In this document: positions 53,029-64,000 of the stretch, piece by piece
Position numbering within the stretch: position 1 is the stretch's first letter
Layout: the number at the start of each line of letters is the position of its first letter
Source of the DNA: Artemisia argyi
Taxonomy: Eukaryota; Streptophyta; Magnoliopsida; Asterales; Asteraceae
DNA length: 64,000 bases
Reading direction: 5' to 3'
NCBI GenBank assembly: GCA_030686995.1
Contig: CM060680.1
Location: forward strand, 84,999,104-85,063,103
Translations under genes and position numbers: made by a program
The notes under the pieces: generated by a model
Databases searched by the model: none
Seen by the model: the letters and a program-made list of their open reading frames with translations, nothing else
Told to the model about the DNA's origin: nothing

Positions 53029-53284
53029 CTACCTCCGTCCCATATTAAATATCCACTTTGAATTTTCAAGGTCTTTTTTTTTATCAACTTTGACTTTAAT
53101 TATTTTTATTTATGTTATATAATACTTGATGCAAATTATATGAATGAATTGGGTTTTAAATGTATTTTCATTGATATAATTTTTATCAAGTATTATATAA
53201 TACAAACAAAAATTTTTAAAGTCAAAATTGAAGAAAAAAGACTCAAAAAGTTAAAAATGGACATTATTTTGTGATTAGGAGGTG
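53029..53284. mobile_element. Stowaway MITE
   Basis: Left end ctacctccgtcccatatta, right end (decayed) ttttgtgattaggaggtg. TA flanks at 53027-53028 and 53285-53286. The same internal structure as the copies at 19373 and 44501. Confidence 0.88.
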
Positions 53285-53319
53285 TAACTTTTTTAACGTA
53301 TAAAACATAATTAAATTCA

Positions 53320-55007
53320 GAGTAAACTGCAAAATACATCCTTGTGGTTTACGCATTTTGGCATCTTACATCCCTGTCAGAAACTTTTGGCAAAATACAT
53401 AACCCGTTAGGCAAACGTTTGCTACCCTACATCCCTTGTTAACCATGAGGACTAACGATGCAAATTTTTTCTCCGTTATCTCTTAACGAGATTGATAATG
53501 TTACACCGTTAGCCTTCAGGACTAACGGTATTTGCATCGTTAGTCCTTTTTTTTTACGTTATATCCATTTTTTGTACGTTTCTCCATTCTTTGTACGTTT
53601 TCTCCGTTTTTTTTCTATGTTATTTGTACGTTTAATCCGGTCTTATCAATTTTTTGTACGTTTTATCCGTTTTTTGTTAATTTTTTTCTGTTTTTTGTAC
53701 GTGTTATCAATTTTTTACGTTCTTATCCGTTTTTGTACGTTTTAATTGTTTTTTGTCAGTTTTTTTACGTTTTATCCGTTTTTTGTATGTATTTATCCGT
53801 TTTTTGTACATTTTATCCGTTTTTGTCGTTTTCCCCCCTTTTTTATACGTTTGATCAGTTTTTTTTAATGTTTTATCCATTTTTTGTACGTTGTATCCTT
53901 TTTTTTCTCAGTTTTTATACGTTTTATCTGTTTTTATATTTTTTGTTCGTTTTATCCATTTCAATTCTTTTTTTATATGTTTTACCCGTTGTTTTATGTT
54001 TTTATCCTTTTTTTTGTTTGTCCGCTTTGTACGTTTTTATCCGTTTTTTTAATGTTTTATCCGTTTTTTTTAGGCTTTTTGTATGACTTATCCGTTTTTT
54101 GTACGTTTTATCCGTTTTTTTACGTTTTATCGGTTTTTGTTTGTTTCTATCAGTTTTTTTATGTTTTATCTGGTTTTATCCGTTTTTGTACGTTTTATCC
54201 ATTTTTTAATGTTTTTAATATGTTATTTTTACAAAAAATGGGAAAACTGATAAAAGAACAGATAAAACGTACAAAAAATTGATAAAACGTACACAAAATA
54301 GATAAATACGTATAAAAAATGGATACATCGTACAAAAAAGGGGAAAACTGACCAAAAACAGATAAAACGTACAAAGAACGGATACAACGTACACAAAATG
54401 GATAAATACGTACAAAAAATGGATAAAATGTACAAAAGTCACAAAAAATGGATAAAACGTACAGAAAACGTATAAAGACATAAAAAACTGATAAAACGTA
54501 CAAAAAGGGGGAAAATGACAAAACACAGATAGAACGTACAAAAAATGGATAAATACATACAAAAAACGGATTAAACGTAAAGAAAACTGACAAAAATGGT
54601 TAAAACGCACAAAAAACAGATAAGAACGTAAAAAAAATGATAAAACATACAAAAAACGGGAAAAAAACCGAAAAAACTGGATAAAACGTAAAGAAAACGG
54701 ATAAAACGTAAAAAAAAATGGATAAAAACATACAAAAAACGGAGAAACGTACAAAAAATAGAGATAACGTAAAAAAAAGAGGACTAACGATGCAAATACC
54801 GTTAGTCCTGAAGGTTAACGATGTAACATTATCAATCTCGTTAAGAGATAACGGAGAAAAAATTTGCATCGTTAGTCCTCATGGTTAACGAGGGATGTAG
54901 GGTGGCAAACGTTTGCCTAACGGGTGATGTATTTTGCCAAAAGTTTCTGACAGGGATGTAAGATTCCAAAATGTGTAAATCACAGGGATGTATTTTGCAG
55001 TTTACTC
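53320..55007. mobile_element. Foldback element, Mutator type, with arrayed arms
   Basis: The 1688-bp element starts gagtaaactgcaaaatacat and ends with its reverse complement. The TIR covers about 220 bp with few mismatches. The target duplication is 9 bp, ttaaattca/ttaaattta (53311-53319, 55008-55016), one mismatch. Between the TIRs, the left half (about 53545-54225) is a head-to-tail array of variants of tacgttttatccgttttttg, and the right half (about 54232-54785) is the same array inverted. The whole element can fold into one hairpin with almost no loop. Long Phe-rich open frames on both strands arise from the array and are not genes. No transposase. Confidence 0.92.
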
Positions 55008-55016
55008 TTAAATTTA

Positions 55017-55439
55017 TCACACCGTCTATTAACCACTTGCAAATATAAGCCATTACAAACTACTTTGACCTTCTATTGTCTATAATATTACTCACTGTGG
55101 ATTCTATATATATTGTCACAATCTTGGACGTGTATATTATATGAGATATTTTGTCATTGCTTAAAGTTATGTTAACTTAAAATTTTCATCATACGTAAAG
55201 TTATTGTTAATGAACCCTAGCCGCCACCCATGGCGATCATCCCCTTCCTGGATCTCATCATTTCCAACCCCTAAATAATTTTTTTTCCATAAATCAATTC
55301 ATTAAACAGATCTCCCTTCAATCCAAAAATCCTTTTTAATATATCAATTCAATTTTTTCTATGGCAGCTTCGTTTCTTAGGAGATCTCACTTAACCAATG
55401 AAGTCGTATGTAGAAGATATCCCATTCGATCTACGTGAC
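55017..55439. other. Non-coding interval, possibly the LINE 5' region
   Basis: It contains aaccctagccgccacccatggc (55212-55233) and a short open stretch from atggcagcttcg (about 55362), reminiscent of a 5' UTR and start, but no family match. Whether the LINE begins here is unresolved. Confidence 0.35.
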
Positions 55440-56097
55440 CAACTTTCCTGATTCTGTTACGTCCCGAGATCTCTGGAACCCGACTCACTTATCGTCTAAC
55501 TGGTGCTCCATCACTACAAGAAAACAGGGCTTTACCCACGGAAATTACCCACGTACATTGATACGTGTGTATTTTCCCTCATATTACGCATTTTTTACAC
55601 ACAATTAGCATATCCAAAGTCTTGAATAAATTTCTCTCAATTTTCCCATAGTTTTACCCATAAATTTAACCATTAAATAATATATCGTGTGTAGTTTGTG
55701 GCTAAATGACTCCCGCCAAAATATTTCCCACATATTACACACAATTTAATTATCACAGGTAAAGTCATGGCTAATTTTGTGGGTAAAATTTTTTTACCCA
55801 CAGACTAAGCACATATTTTATATTCGTTGGTAATATTTGTGGGTGGTTTATGGGTAACCTTTATACTTGTAGCTTTTCACAGACCTGGTTTCCCATTTAA
55901 CATCTCGAGTGTAATTTACATGGCTAAATATACATTACCCATTTATTAGACTCATCCTTTGTGCTCGTGGGTAATTTGGTGCGTGTAATTTGTGGGTAAA
56001 AATATGCCCAAGATTATGGCGATGGTTAACTTTTGTGCCTAAATTATTTTGCTCATTTATTAGACACTCCTTTTGTATGATATCACCACAGTGTGCA

Positions 56098-56190
56098 ATA
56101 ACATGATTGTTTCTAATAACCAGTAACATGATTGTTTACAATAACCAGTAACATGATTGTTTACAATAACCAGTAACATGATTGTTTCCA
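56098..56190 (+). repeat. Tandem repeat of about 28 bp in the CACTA element
   Basis: Three to four copies of agtaacatgattgtttacaa followed by taacc. Confidence 0.92.
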
Positions 56191-56280
56191 AATCAAAATA
56201 ACAACAAATATTTATGCGAATATAATTTTCGTGACTTTCAAGATATTTGTGTATAATGACATATAGAAGGCTTTGAAATA

Positions 56281-56507
56281 GCCCAATTTTGTGATAGTTG
56301 CACCCTAATTAGATATAGAAATTTCATTTTTCAAATAGTATTTGTTCAGGTGCAACTTATTATGTCGAACAAGTCATTCACCAGATTTATTAATTATGTT
56401 GAACAACTTATTAGCCCAATTTTGTGATAGTTTCACCCTAAATAGATATAGAAATTTCATTGTTTAGATAGTATTTGTTCAAGTGCAACTTATTATGTCG
56501 AACAAGT
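56281..56507 (+). repeat. Direct duplication of about 93 bp in the CACTA element
   Basis: gcccaattttgtgatagt to tattatgtcgaacaagt at 56281-56373 recurs at 56413-56507 with a few substitutions. Confidence 0.92.
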
Positions 56508-56729
56508 TACTGTTGTCAATGAAACATCTGGTGAAAATGTTATTGTGACAAATTCAGGCCCTCGATCAAATGTTGAAAGCTCTCAAAATCAGTCACTCAT
56601 AGCAGGGAGAAAACAACTTACTGTTGTCAATGGATTGTAAGTATAAGGTGTATTATTTCAATAGTTGATTACACATTTTCATGTGATTACACTGATTTTA
56701 TCATCTTCGTTATATTATAACAGCCTTGA

Positions 56730-57912
56730 AAATTCAAGTCAATGCTCACGAGTAATAACAAGGATTTTCAAAGAAAGAATTGATGATGGAGCCTTCACAT
56801 GGAGAAAGGTGCAACAAGACACCAAAAACTTCTATTTTGAAGAATTTAAGGTATACCATATGATATTTAAAATATTTGATATGTACATATAACATATGTG
56901 GTTATTAATGATTTGGATTAATGTAGAAACATTATGTATGGGAGCCTACAACGGAAACACAAGTGAGGACAGCATGGGAATCAAAAGCTTCTGAATGTTA
57001 TACAGATTTCTTGAGAGACATTAGGCGTAAAATGATCAAACCAATATTTATAAGTGAAGACACATGGACAGATTTTGTAGGTTATTGGGATACACCCGAG
57101 TACAAGGGGAAACGAGAAACAAATTCACAGAATCATCTGAAGGGTGATGGTCCATCGACTCATACTGGAGGGTCCGTGTCATATCGTGAATATGCAAAGA
57201 AACTTGTAAGCTTAAGAAACTTAGTTGTAGTTCTATGATACTAAAATATGTTATTGTTTGTTTAAGTAAATCTATTTCGAAAGTTTTTGTTAGTTTCTGA
57301 TTTTTTTAATTTTTTGTGTGCAGGAAACGAAACTAAAGCGTCCACCTAATCCTTTGAACTTTTTGTGTATACCCATACAAAAAATCATGACGAGACAACT
57401 TTTATCGATAAGAAGGCAAAAACAATCAATGTAAGTTCTGATCTAAAAAGTGAATACCATTTCCATTTAGTATATAATCACCCATTTTCACATCTATATA
57501 ATAACAGGATAATGTGTTGCGATTGAGGGAAGCACGTGAGGCAAATCATGCAGAAGGCGAGTCATCCCAATTGGTAAATGAATCAACACTTTATTATGAG
57601 GCGGTCGGAGGCGTGAAGAAAAGAAATGTGTATGGTCTTGGCTCACAAGCATTTGCTTATTATCCGAATCCCTCCACTAGAACTTCTGCAACATATATGC
57701 CACATGAACCATTGGAGAACAAGTATCTGGAAATGGAGAGAAAGTTGACTCGCCAGATCGGTAAGCAACAACAAATTCTTGAGTTCTTGTGTGGTCATCT
57801 TGATATTCCCGTCCCAAGTACTGAGAGTGACACTGAAGAAAAAAATGAAGCAGATACTGTGGGGGGAACTCAAGTCCCAAACACTAGCAACTCCGAAGAG
57901 CATGAAGTCTAA
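56730..57912 (+). pseudogene. CACTA-encoded transposase-24 (Ptta/En/Spm) family protein, frameshifted
   Basis: Four exons by GT-AG: up to 56850 (RIFKERIDDGAFTWRKV), 56927-57205 (YTDFLRDIRRKMIKPIFISE, DTWTDFVGYWDTPEYKGK, HTGGSVSYREYAKKL), 57324-57430, and 57508-57912 ending at a TAA. The second exon has the features of the plant transposase-24 domain, including the HTGGS motif. The last exon is a charged region with a probable coiled coil (ENKYLEMERKLTRQIGKQQQ) and an acidic end. In the third exon a one-base deletion in a T-run near 57362 shifts the frame; the other frame carries the expected continuation. The start codon was not determined. Proteins of this type bind subterminal repeats and assist transposition. 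Confidence 0.8.
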
Positions 57913-58947
57913 TAAGATGATCATCACTGCCTTAGGACATCGAGAAACCTGAGTTAATTTATTTTCTATGTGTCTGGTGGTTTAGGTTCAGGATTATTTT
58001 GGTTTGCATATCTTGGGTTGCTGTTTTCTTTATTTTGAATAATTGTTGGTTCCTTTCGGATATTTTATGTTTATGTTAAGTTTAATAAAGTTGGTTTATG
58101 TTTGTTATATTGTCTGCCTAATTTATATTTTACTGCTTTTTCAAAATTTGTCCAGATATTTCATATTAATTTCAATCAAATCGTTTCTCGAAAAATTCCC
58201 ACAAGTTTTACCGGTACTTTTTGTGGTGAATATTACCCACCCATTATTGTGGGTAAACTTCTAATATTACCCTTTGCATTCGTACCAATAATTGTGGGTA
58301 AACTTCTAATATTACCCTTAGCTTTTCACACTTAAATATCCGTGGTTAAATGTACCCATAAATTATCATGGGTAAACTTCTAATATTACCCTTTGCTTTT
58401 CTACCAATTATTGTGGATTTGTGGGTAAACTTCTAATATTACACTTGGCTTTTCACACTTAAATATCCGTGGTTAAATGTACCCATAAAGTATCATGGGT
58501 AAAACGGAAATTTTTACCATCGGATATTTACACACGACTATATTTTGGGTTATGTGTACCCTTGAATTACCCTCAAAACTTTTGTGTGTAATTTTGTGGT
58601 AATGTAAAAAATCACGTGAAACATTTTACCACCGATTTAATGCTCACACCCACGGATTATGTGCTGGCTAAATATACCCATAGATTACCCACATGAAAAT
58701 TGTGGATATTTTCGTGGTAGCTTAGAAAATCCCGTGCAACATTTACCCACAGATTGAATGAAAATGCCCACAAACAATGTCGTGGTTAACATTACCCACA
58801 TGTTAAAAAAGTCATTTACCCTCGAAGGTTTTCCCCATTAAAACAGGTTCATGGATAATCCGTGGGTATTCATCAGTTACCCACGAATTTGGCCCTTTTA
58901 CCTACAAAATCTGTCCGTGGCTATTCGCCTGAATTCTTGTAGTGCAT

Positions 58948-59637
58948 AGTGTGGGAATTACATAAGTTAAAAGGGAAAGGATTTGATTTTTGGTCTCATT
59001 GTAAAAAGTGTATTAGGAATGGTAATGACGCGCGTTTCTGGTCAGACTTTTGGATTGGAGACATGCCTCTCCGCGCTAAATTCCTCGCTTGTTTGCTTTG
59101 GAGCTGGATAAAGAAGCCTCGGTGACTATTAAATTGAGTGCTCCTGTGGATAATTCTTTCTGTAAAAGTGCTCGGGGTGGTCTCAAATAGCATCTGATGG
59201 CGGTCATGAATTCTATGCTGGATCCGGTGTCATTATCAAATTCTTGTGATCGGCGGTTCTGCGATTTGGTTAGCGATGGCGATTTCCGGGTTAAGGAGGT
59301 TCGTAACTTCATTGATGACTTATTTCTTCCTTCTCAAGACGTTCCAACTAGATGGGTGAAGTCTATTCCTATTAAGGTTAACGTTTTCGCTTGGCGAGCT
59401 CGACAGGATTGTTTGCCGACTAGGGTCAATTTGGTTCGTAGAGGTGTTAATATTGAGTCGTCTATCTGTCCGGTTTGCTTATCCTGCGAGGAAGATGTTA
59501 ATCACATTCTTTTTCGCTGCGACTTGGCCCAGCTTGCGCATTTGTCGATGGTGGGACTTAGATTCACAAGATTGGTCCTCATTCCAATAGTGGCAGTCCT
59601 AGTTCTTATCGATTCGGCTCTCATCCAAGATTAAATC
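58948..59637 (+). pseudogene. LINE ORF2 C-terminal region with RT zinc-binding domain
   Basis: The translation includes GFDFWSHCKK and GNDARFWSDFWIGD (about 58985-59060), a frame break near 59090, then an open segment 59197-59634 with RDLVSDGDF-type strand, IKVNVFAWRARQDCLPT, and the CPVC...CEEDVNHILFRC cysteine-histidine cluster. This is the zf-RVT domain that follows reverse transcriptase in plant LINEs and reverse-transcriptase-like proteins. Further frame changes follow to the A tail. Not functional. Confidence 0.88.
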
Positions 59638-59881
59638 TATGTTGGAGGGTGTTTTCTTCGTTGCTTAGTGGTCTATTTGGAGGTTTAGGAATCGTTTCAT
59701 TTTTTAGGAAAAACACCCTAGGCCTTCAGAGGTTTTTGATGACATAGTGTTTTGTGCTTTCAACTGGTGTAATAGTCGTTGTCGTTGGATGTTTTCTTGG
59801 GTGGATTGGTTACAAAACCCCCATTTAATTTCTTTGTAATTGTTTCTCTAGCATCTTACTAGTTTAATAAAATTCGCCGTA

Positions 59882-59921
<40 letters not shown>

Positions 59922-60929
59922 GCATAATTGAAAACGTTGGTCACTAAAGGTTTTATTTTTTTGGGTAAAATGTCAAACGACCCGGTAAATATAAGTCACT
60001 AAAGGTTTTAATTACAGGCACTACGTCATTTTCTACTTCACGTGACGGGTGACTTTTAGTGATGCCTTCATTAAAGATCCGCTACACGACAAAAAAACTT
60101 CTTTGGTTCTGTCACTGCAATGTGCGAGTACCATGATAGTTTTTCATCTCAACAAAAAGGCTTAAAGCACGAAATAGATACATAAAAGTTCTAGTAACGA
60201 CCATATGCAACGCCATGCCAGATGACAAAGTATGTTGAACACCAAGTAAATAGCTGGGGTTCGAATCCGTTTGTTGTTGGGTGACTTTTTTTAGATATTG
60301 CAAAGCCATCTGTTTTCAGGTGTTTTATGTTATTTTTTTCTGCTTTCAATATGAATTAGGTTAAATCTATTTACAAAAACGTTGAAGCTTGCAAGATTAA
60401 ACTGATACCTTTTTCTTTAAAATCATAAATATGTATACATGCAATAGCATGCAAACATGATACAACCTTTAGTTGTAAAAGAGTAAACTATTGTATATAT
60501 GTACTAGTATAGCTACGTTAAACCGAATACATGATGCAATATGTTATAGTAACTTTTTGTGTAAGAGTTATTAATGAGAAATAAGATGTGATACAAATAG
60601 GTCTAAACGTGGACATATCGCATTAATAACTTGTATATTTATAAAATGTATAAATTATTAATGCAGTAGGATCACGTTTAGGCCTATTTATTAGGTCAAT
60701 CTATCATTTTTGATGAGGAATTTATGGTCACATAAACATAAATCTGAAACGTAGTGCAGCAAGACTATACTTGTCATTACTATTTAATAAACCAAACAAT
60801 AAAACAATTCCAGTCAAAGAAAACTAGTGGCGGACCTGGAACAAAATTCAAAGTACGTTGTTCCCACTAATCGAGATAATAAAGTCAACGAGTCAAAAAG
60901 TCAAATGGTCAATAGGTCGGATTAAGTTA
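59922..60929. other. Non-coding interval with a hairpin
   Basis: No gene recognised. 59940-60090 has repeated cactaaaggtttta and an inverted match, perhaps an old element. At 60594-60694 an imperfect palindrome (aaataggtctaaacgtgg and its inverse, with attaataacttgta inside) can form a long hairpin. Confidence 0.45.
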
Positions 60930-61400
60930 TTTTTGTCATTGTATGTAGCGTATTTTTTTTTTCTTTTTATTATTTTTTTATTTTTTTAATTTTTTTTAGC
61001 ACTAACTTTTTTAAATCGTGTCATTGTGTGTACCGATGACCTGCATGACCTGTTGCAGCAGATTGAGTTAACGATCGTTTGTTTTATTATTGCAGCGTTA
61101 GTTCTTTATAATAACGACAGTTTATAAATAACTAAATGGAGCATGTTAACTTAACGATCGTTTATTTTATTATTGCAACGCTAGTCCTTTACACGTTTTC
61201 GTATGTTTTCGACCGTTTTTACCCGTTTTTACACATTTTCGTCCGTTTTCGCACGTTTTCAACCGTTTTTACACGTTTTCGTCCATTATTACACGTTTTC
61301 GTTCGTTTTCGCACGTTTTTATCCGTTTTCGCACGTTTTCGTCTATTTTTGTCCATATTATTATACAATTTCTTTCGTTTTTCTTATAAAAAATTAGAAA

Positions 61401-61438
<38 letters not shown>

Positions 61439-62564
61439 TTTTTTTGAAAAAAAAAAATTAATAAAAAAAAGAATTAAAAATATTATAAAAAATAAAAAAA
61501 TAAAAAAAATAGAAAATAAAAAATTTCCAAAATTTTTTTTAAAAAAATAAGAAAATCAAAAAAAATCAAATTAAAAAAAATCGAAAAACAAAAATTAGAA
61601 AATAAAAATTTTGAAAAATAATTAAAAAAATTATTTTTCGATAATTATTTAAAAAAAAATATTTTTCGATAATTATTTTAGAAAATTATTTTCCAAAATT
61701 TTTTTACTTTATAATTTTTGTTTTTCGAAAAAATATTTTCTAAAAAATTTTTAAATATTTTTTAGTTTTTTTTATTTTCTTAATTTTTTTAAATTCTTTG
61801 GAAATTTTTTATATTCTATTCATTTTAAATTAAAAAAAATAAATAATTTTTTTAAATTATTTTTATTTTCTATTTTTTTAATATTTTTTTTCATTTTTTT
61901 AAAATTTTTTAAAAAAGATTTTGATTTTTTTTTTCAAAAAAAAATTTTTGATTTTTTTTATTTTCTATATTTTTAAAATTTTTGTACATATATTTTTATT
62001 TTCTAATTTAAAAAAAAATCTATATTTTTTTTGAATATATTTTTTTGGAATTTTTTTGTGGCGATGGAATGTGCAAGAAATGATATACATATTCAAGGAC
62101 ATGTAAAAACAGACGAAAATGTGCGAAAACGGACATAAACGGGCGAAAACGTGTTAGAACGGACAAAAACGTGTGAAAACAGACAAAAACGGACAAAAAC
62201 GTGCGAAAACGAAAGAAAACGTGCGAAAATGGACGAAAACGTGTAAAAATGGACGAAAATGTGTAAAGACGGACCAAAACATGTAAAAACCGACGAAAAC
62301 GTGTAAAACAGACGAAAACGTGCGAAAATGTGTAATGGACTAAAGTTGCAATAATAAAATAAACGATCGTTAAGTTAACAGGCTTCATTTAGTTATTTAT
62401 AAACGGTCGTTAGTATAAAAGACTAATGCTGCAATAATAAAACAAACGATCGTTAACTTAACCTGCTCCACAGGTCAAACAGGTCACCGGTACACACAAT
62501 GGCACAATTTAAAAAGGTTAGTGCTACAATAAAAAAAAATGTACGCTACATACAATGACAAAAA
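60930..62564. mobile_element. Second foldback element with arrayed arms
   Basis: About 1635 bp. Outer ends tttttgtcattgtatgtagc and the inverse gctacatacaatgacaaaaa. The inverted arms run about 500 bp, including taacgatcgtttgttttatt and gtgtgtaccg-tgacctg segments. The inner part of each arm is an array of variants of cacgttttcgtccgttttta (left about 61185-61370, right about 62085-62335, inverted). The centre (about 61400-62070) is almost pure A and T. No clear target duplication was found. Coding capacity is absent; open frames in the arms are array by-products. Confidence 0.85.
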
Positions 62565-64000
62565 GTGACAAGTATGATGCATTTTTTTGCCAATATCCCA
62601 ATTATTAGCAAGACACAAATGTAAGCACAACATTGCTATAAGGGTTAAGTCCATGAATTGGTCATGGATTTTCAAAAAATTTTGTTGGTAAGGAACTTTA
62701 ACCTGTTGAACTAACATAACGTGTACATAAACATGAAGTTTTTGGCTGATTTGAATTTTGTAGTTTTTGGTTATGAAAATTTGAAGCAACTGTATATTAA
62801 AAAAGAAATATGAAGAATGAAGATGAGGGTGTTTTCGTCATTTTACCTGTTTAATTATGAATTTCACAGTTAAACTGACGTAACATGTACATCAATAGCC
62901 TGTTGCAACTGGTCACCAGTTACAAACATTAACAATATGTGTAATTTTTGAATGAATTTAAAAGTTTCATATGCGGTAGTAGTACTTTTCAAAGTTTGTT
63001 ACGAACAATTGAAATATAGTGAAAGTTACCCTTGCTATAAACAAAGACTTTAACCAAGCCTAGAATGGCTTTAACCATAGTAATAGTAGTATTAAATTAT
63101 ATTCAAAGATTATTATAGAGTATAGTGCAAAAAATGTCCCTTAACTTGCGAAAAATGTAAATAATGTCATCGAAAAAAAATCTGCAAATATTGTCCCTAA
63201 ACTTTCAATTTTCTGCAAAAAGGTCCTTGCTGAATGTTTTTGTTACTTAAATTGGCCGTGTAAAATGACTATTTTACCCTCACCTACTACATGAACATTT
63301 TTTGCGGTTTACTATTAATTTTCTTTTTCACTTCTCACCGCCACCACACAACAACGGAACAGATACGAGCAAGTTTGCGTTCATGTGATGACCGGCCTTA
63401 AAATAAAAACAATATGAACCAATCAAAATCTGACATGTGTCATTTATCTTTAAATGAAAACTTAAATTAAAATTATATAATTAATAAAAGAAAAGGGTAT
63501 AATAGATATTTCACTTTTCCCCACTACCCTATTATCACTCATCCTCTTTAACAAAACTTATGCCACCACAACCCACCTCCACAACACGATCTGAAAAACA
63601 TCACTGATCCCATGCCGCCACAACATCGAACTCATGCCACCACAACCCACCGACCCTGAATGCGGGTTACCCAAACCGCCGATGCAACGTACGTCTTGTT
63701 TTTTAATAGGAATCTAGCCGACGGGCATGTCGTTTCTTAAAGATGGTTTCGGCTAAGATGATTTCGTGTAAGGATTTTATTATTTCGTTTTTGTTTGATG
63801 CACAAACATACAAAACACGAACCTTGAATCTTGTTTCTACAGTTTCTCGCTTGTGCTGTTTTCTTACGGGAGTACAAAGACAGATTTGCTCTTGTTTATA
63901 TGGGAGTACATTTGTTTTTAGATCTGATTTTTCGGTATTTGTTTATACTGATTTGCTCTTGTTTATACGGGTTGAAATTCCGGCCAACCTCGCGTAACCA
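62565..64000. other. Non-coding right end of the window
   Basis: No gene recognised. 63114-63240 (gtgcaaaaaatgtccctt and following) resembles a Mutator-type terminal repeat whose partner is not in the window. 63540-63700 is rich in ccaccacaacccacc. The open stretch 63743-63997 has no family resemblance and no support as a gene. Confidence 0.45.

Larger units (their letters stand above)
55512..58944 (+). mobile_element. CACTA (En/Spm) element inserted in the LINE
   Basis: 3433 bp. Termini cactacaagaaaacagggc and gcctgaattcttgtagtg. Target duplication cat (55509-55511, 58945-58947). Both subterminal regions (about 55520-55990 and 58200-58930) are crowded with forward and inverted copies of tacccac and gtgggtaa, the expected transposase-binding arrays. 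Inside is one gene of the TNPA/transposase-24 type. The DDE transposase (TNPD-type) is absent, so it is nonautonomous. Confidence 0.95.
55440..59921 (+). mobile_element. LINE (L1-type), split by a CACTA element
   Basis: The left part (about 55440-55511) and right part (58948-59921) join across the CACTA insertion to give an uninterrupted reading through SNWCS and VWELHKLKGKGFDFWSHC. The 3' end has a pure A tail of about 39 bp (59883-59921). The reverse transcriptase core is absent; the copy is strongly 5'-truncated. No target duplication was found. Confidence 0.75.

Noticed and set aside
53458..54754. Long open frames rich in Phe, Tyr, Val and Leu on both strands, up to about 179 codons, looking like membrane proteins
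   Set aside because: They arise from the 20-bp arm array of the foldback element, whose frame-neutral T-rich units exclude stops. The same is true of 61136-61447 and 62020-62388 in the second foldback.
53545..54785. Regularly spaced repeats resembling a CRISPR array
   Set aside because: The units are contiguous, degenerate, mirrored about a centre, and in a plant nuclear transposon. There are no unique spacers.
63743..63997. 84-codon open frame at the right edge
   Set aside because: No recognisable domain, no coding signature beyond chance, and no supporting neighbours.

Overview
The window is plant nuclear DNA: GT-AG introns, plant-type LTR retrotransposons, Helitrons, MITEs and one intron-rich full-size ABCG/PDR transporter gene. 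The terminal motif of the nonautonomous Helitrons and the Tekay-like LTRs remind me of Asteraceae genomes, but that assignment is from memory and tentative. Apart from the ABCG gene, nearly everything recognisable is a transposable element, much of it nested, and most element protein genes are broken.

Layout. 1-6.9 kb: decayed Ty3/gypsy chromovirus (Tekay-like) gag-pol with its 3' LTR, which carries a hAT MITE. 7.0-10.5 kb: Helitron remnant with a piece of helicase, a diverged internal duplication and a CTAG 3' terminus. 12.5-14.2 kb: two tail-to-tail Helitron ends, a TIR element and a KpnI-site-rich hAT MITE with a perfect 8-bp target duplication. 14.5-17.8 kb: a 3.3-kb solo LTR whose flanks reappear, joined, at 18.3 kb. 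19.4-25.1 kb: Stowaway, Mutator-like, Helitron and AT-tract-bordered elements, one of which carries a captured and broken SEC61 gamma gene (23.1-23.4 kb). 25.6 kb: a tiny 5'-truncated LINE with an 18-bp target duplication. 25.9-38.6 kb: a PIF/Harbinger-like element holding a large nonautonomous LTR retrotransposon arranged LTR-internal-LTR-partial internal, with a 6.79-kb repeat period and almost no divergence.

38.8-52.1 kb, minus strand: a PDR-type ABCG gene with 19 recognisable exons in one uninterrupted frame of 1,319 residues. It contains both nucleotide-binding domains and both membrane domains, but no exon for the N-terminal roughly 110-130 residues was found. Its third intron here is about 6 kb and is filled by a copia remnant (carrying a MITE) and a CRM-like gypsy remnant.

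53.0-62.6 kb: a Stowaway MITE; a 1.69-kb foldback element with 9-bp target duplications (Mutator type) whose arms are inverted arrays of a 20-bp unit; a LINE split by a 3.4-kb CACTA element (TSD cat) that encodes a frameshifted plant transposase-24/TNPA-like protein; and a second 1.63-kb foldback with a related arm repeat. 62.6-64.0 kb: no recognised gene.

The most unusual observations are the two foldback elements with matching arm repeats, the near-identical tandem retroelement, the repeated association of TIR elements with long (AT)n tracts, the SEC61 gamma capture, and the duplicated empty site of the solo LTR. No tRNA, rRNA, CRISPR array or prokaryotic feature was seen.
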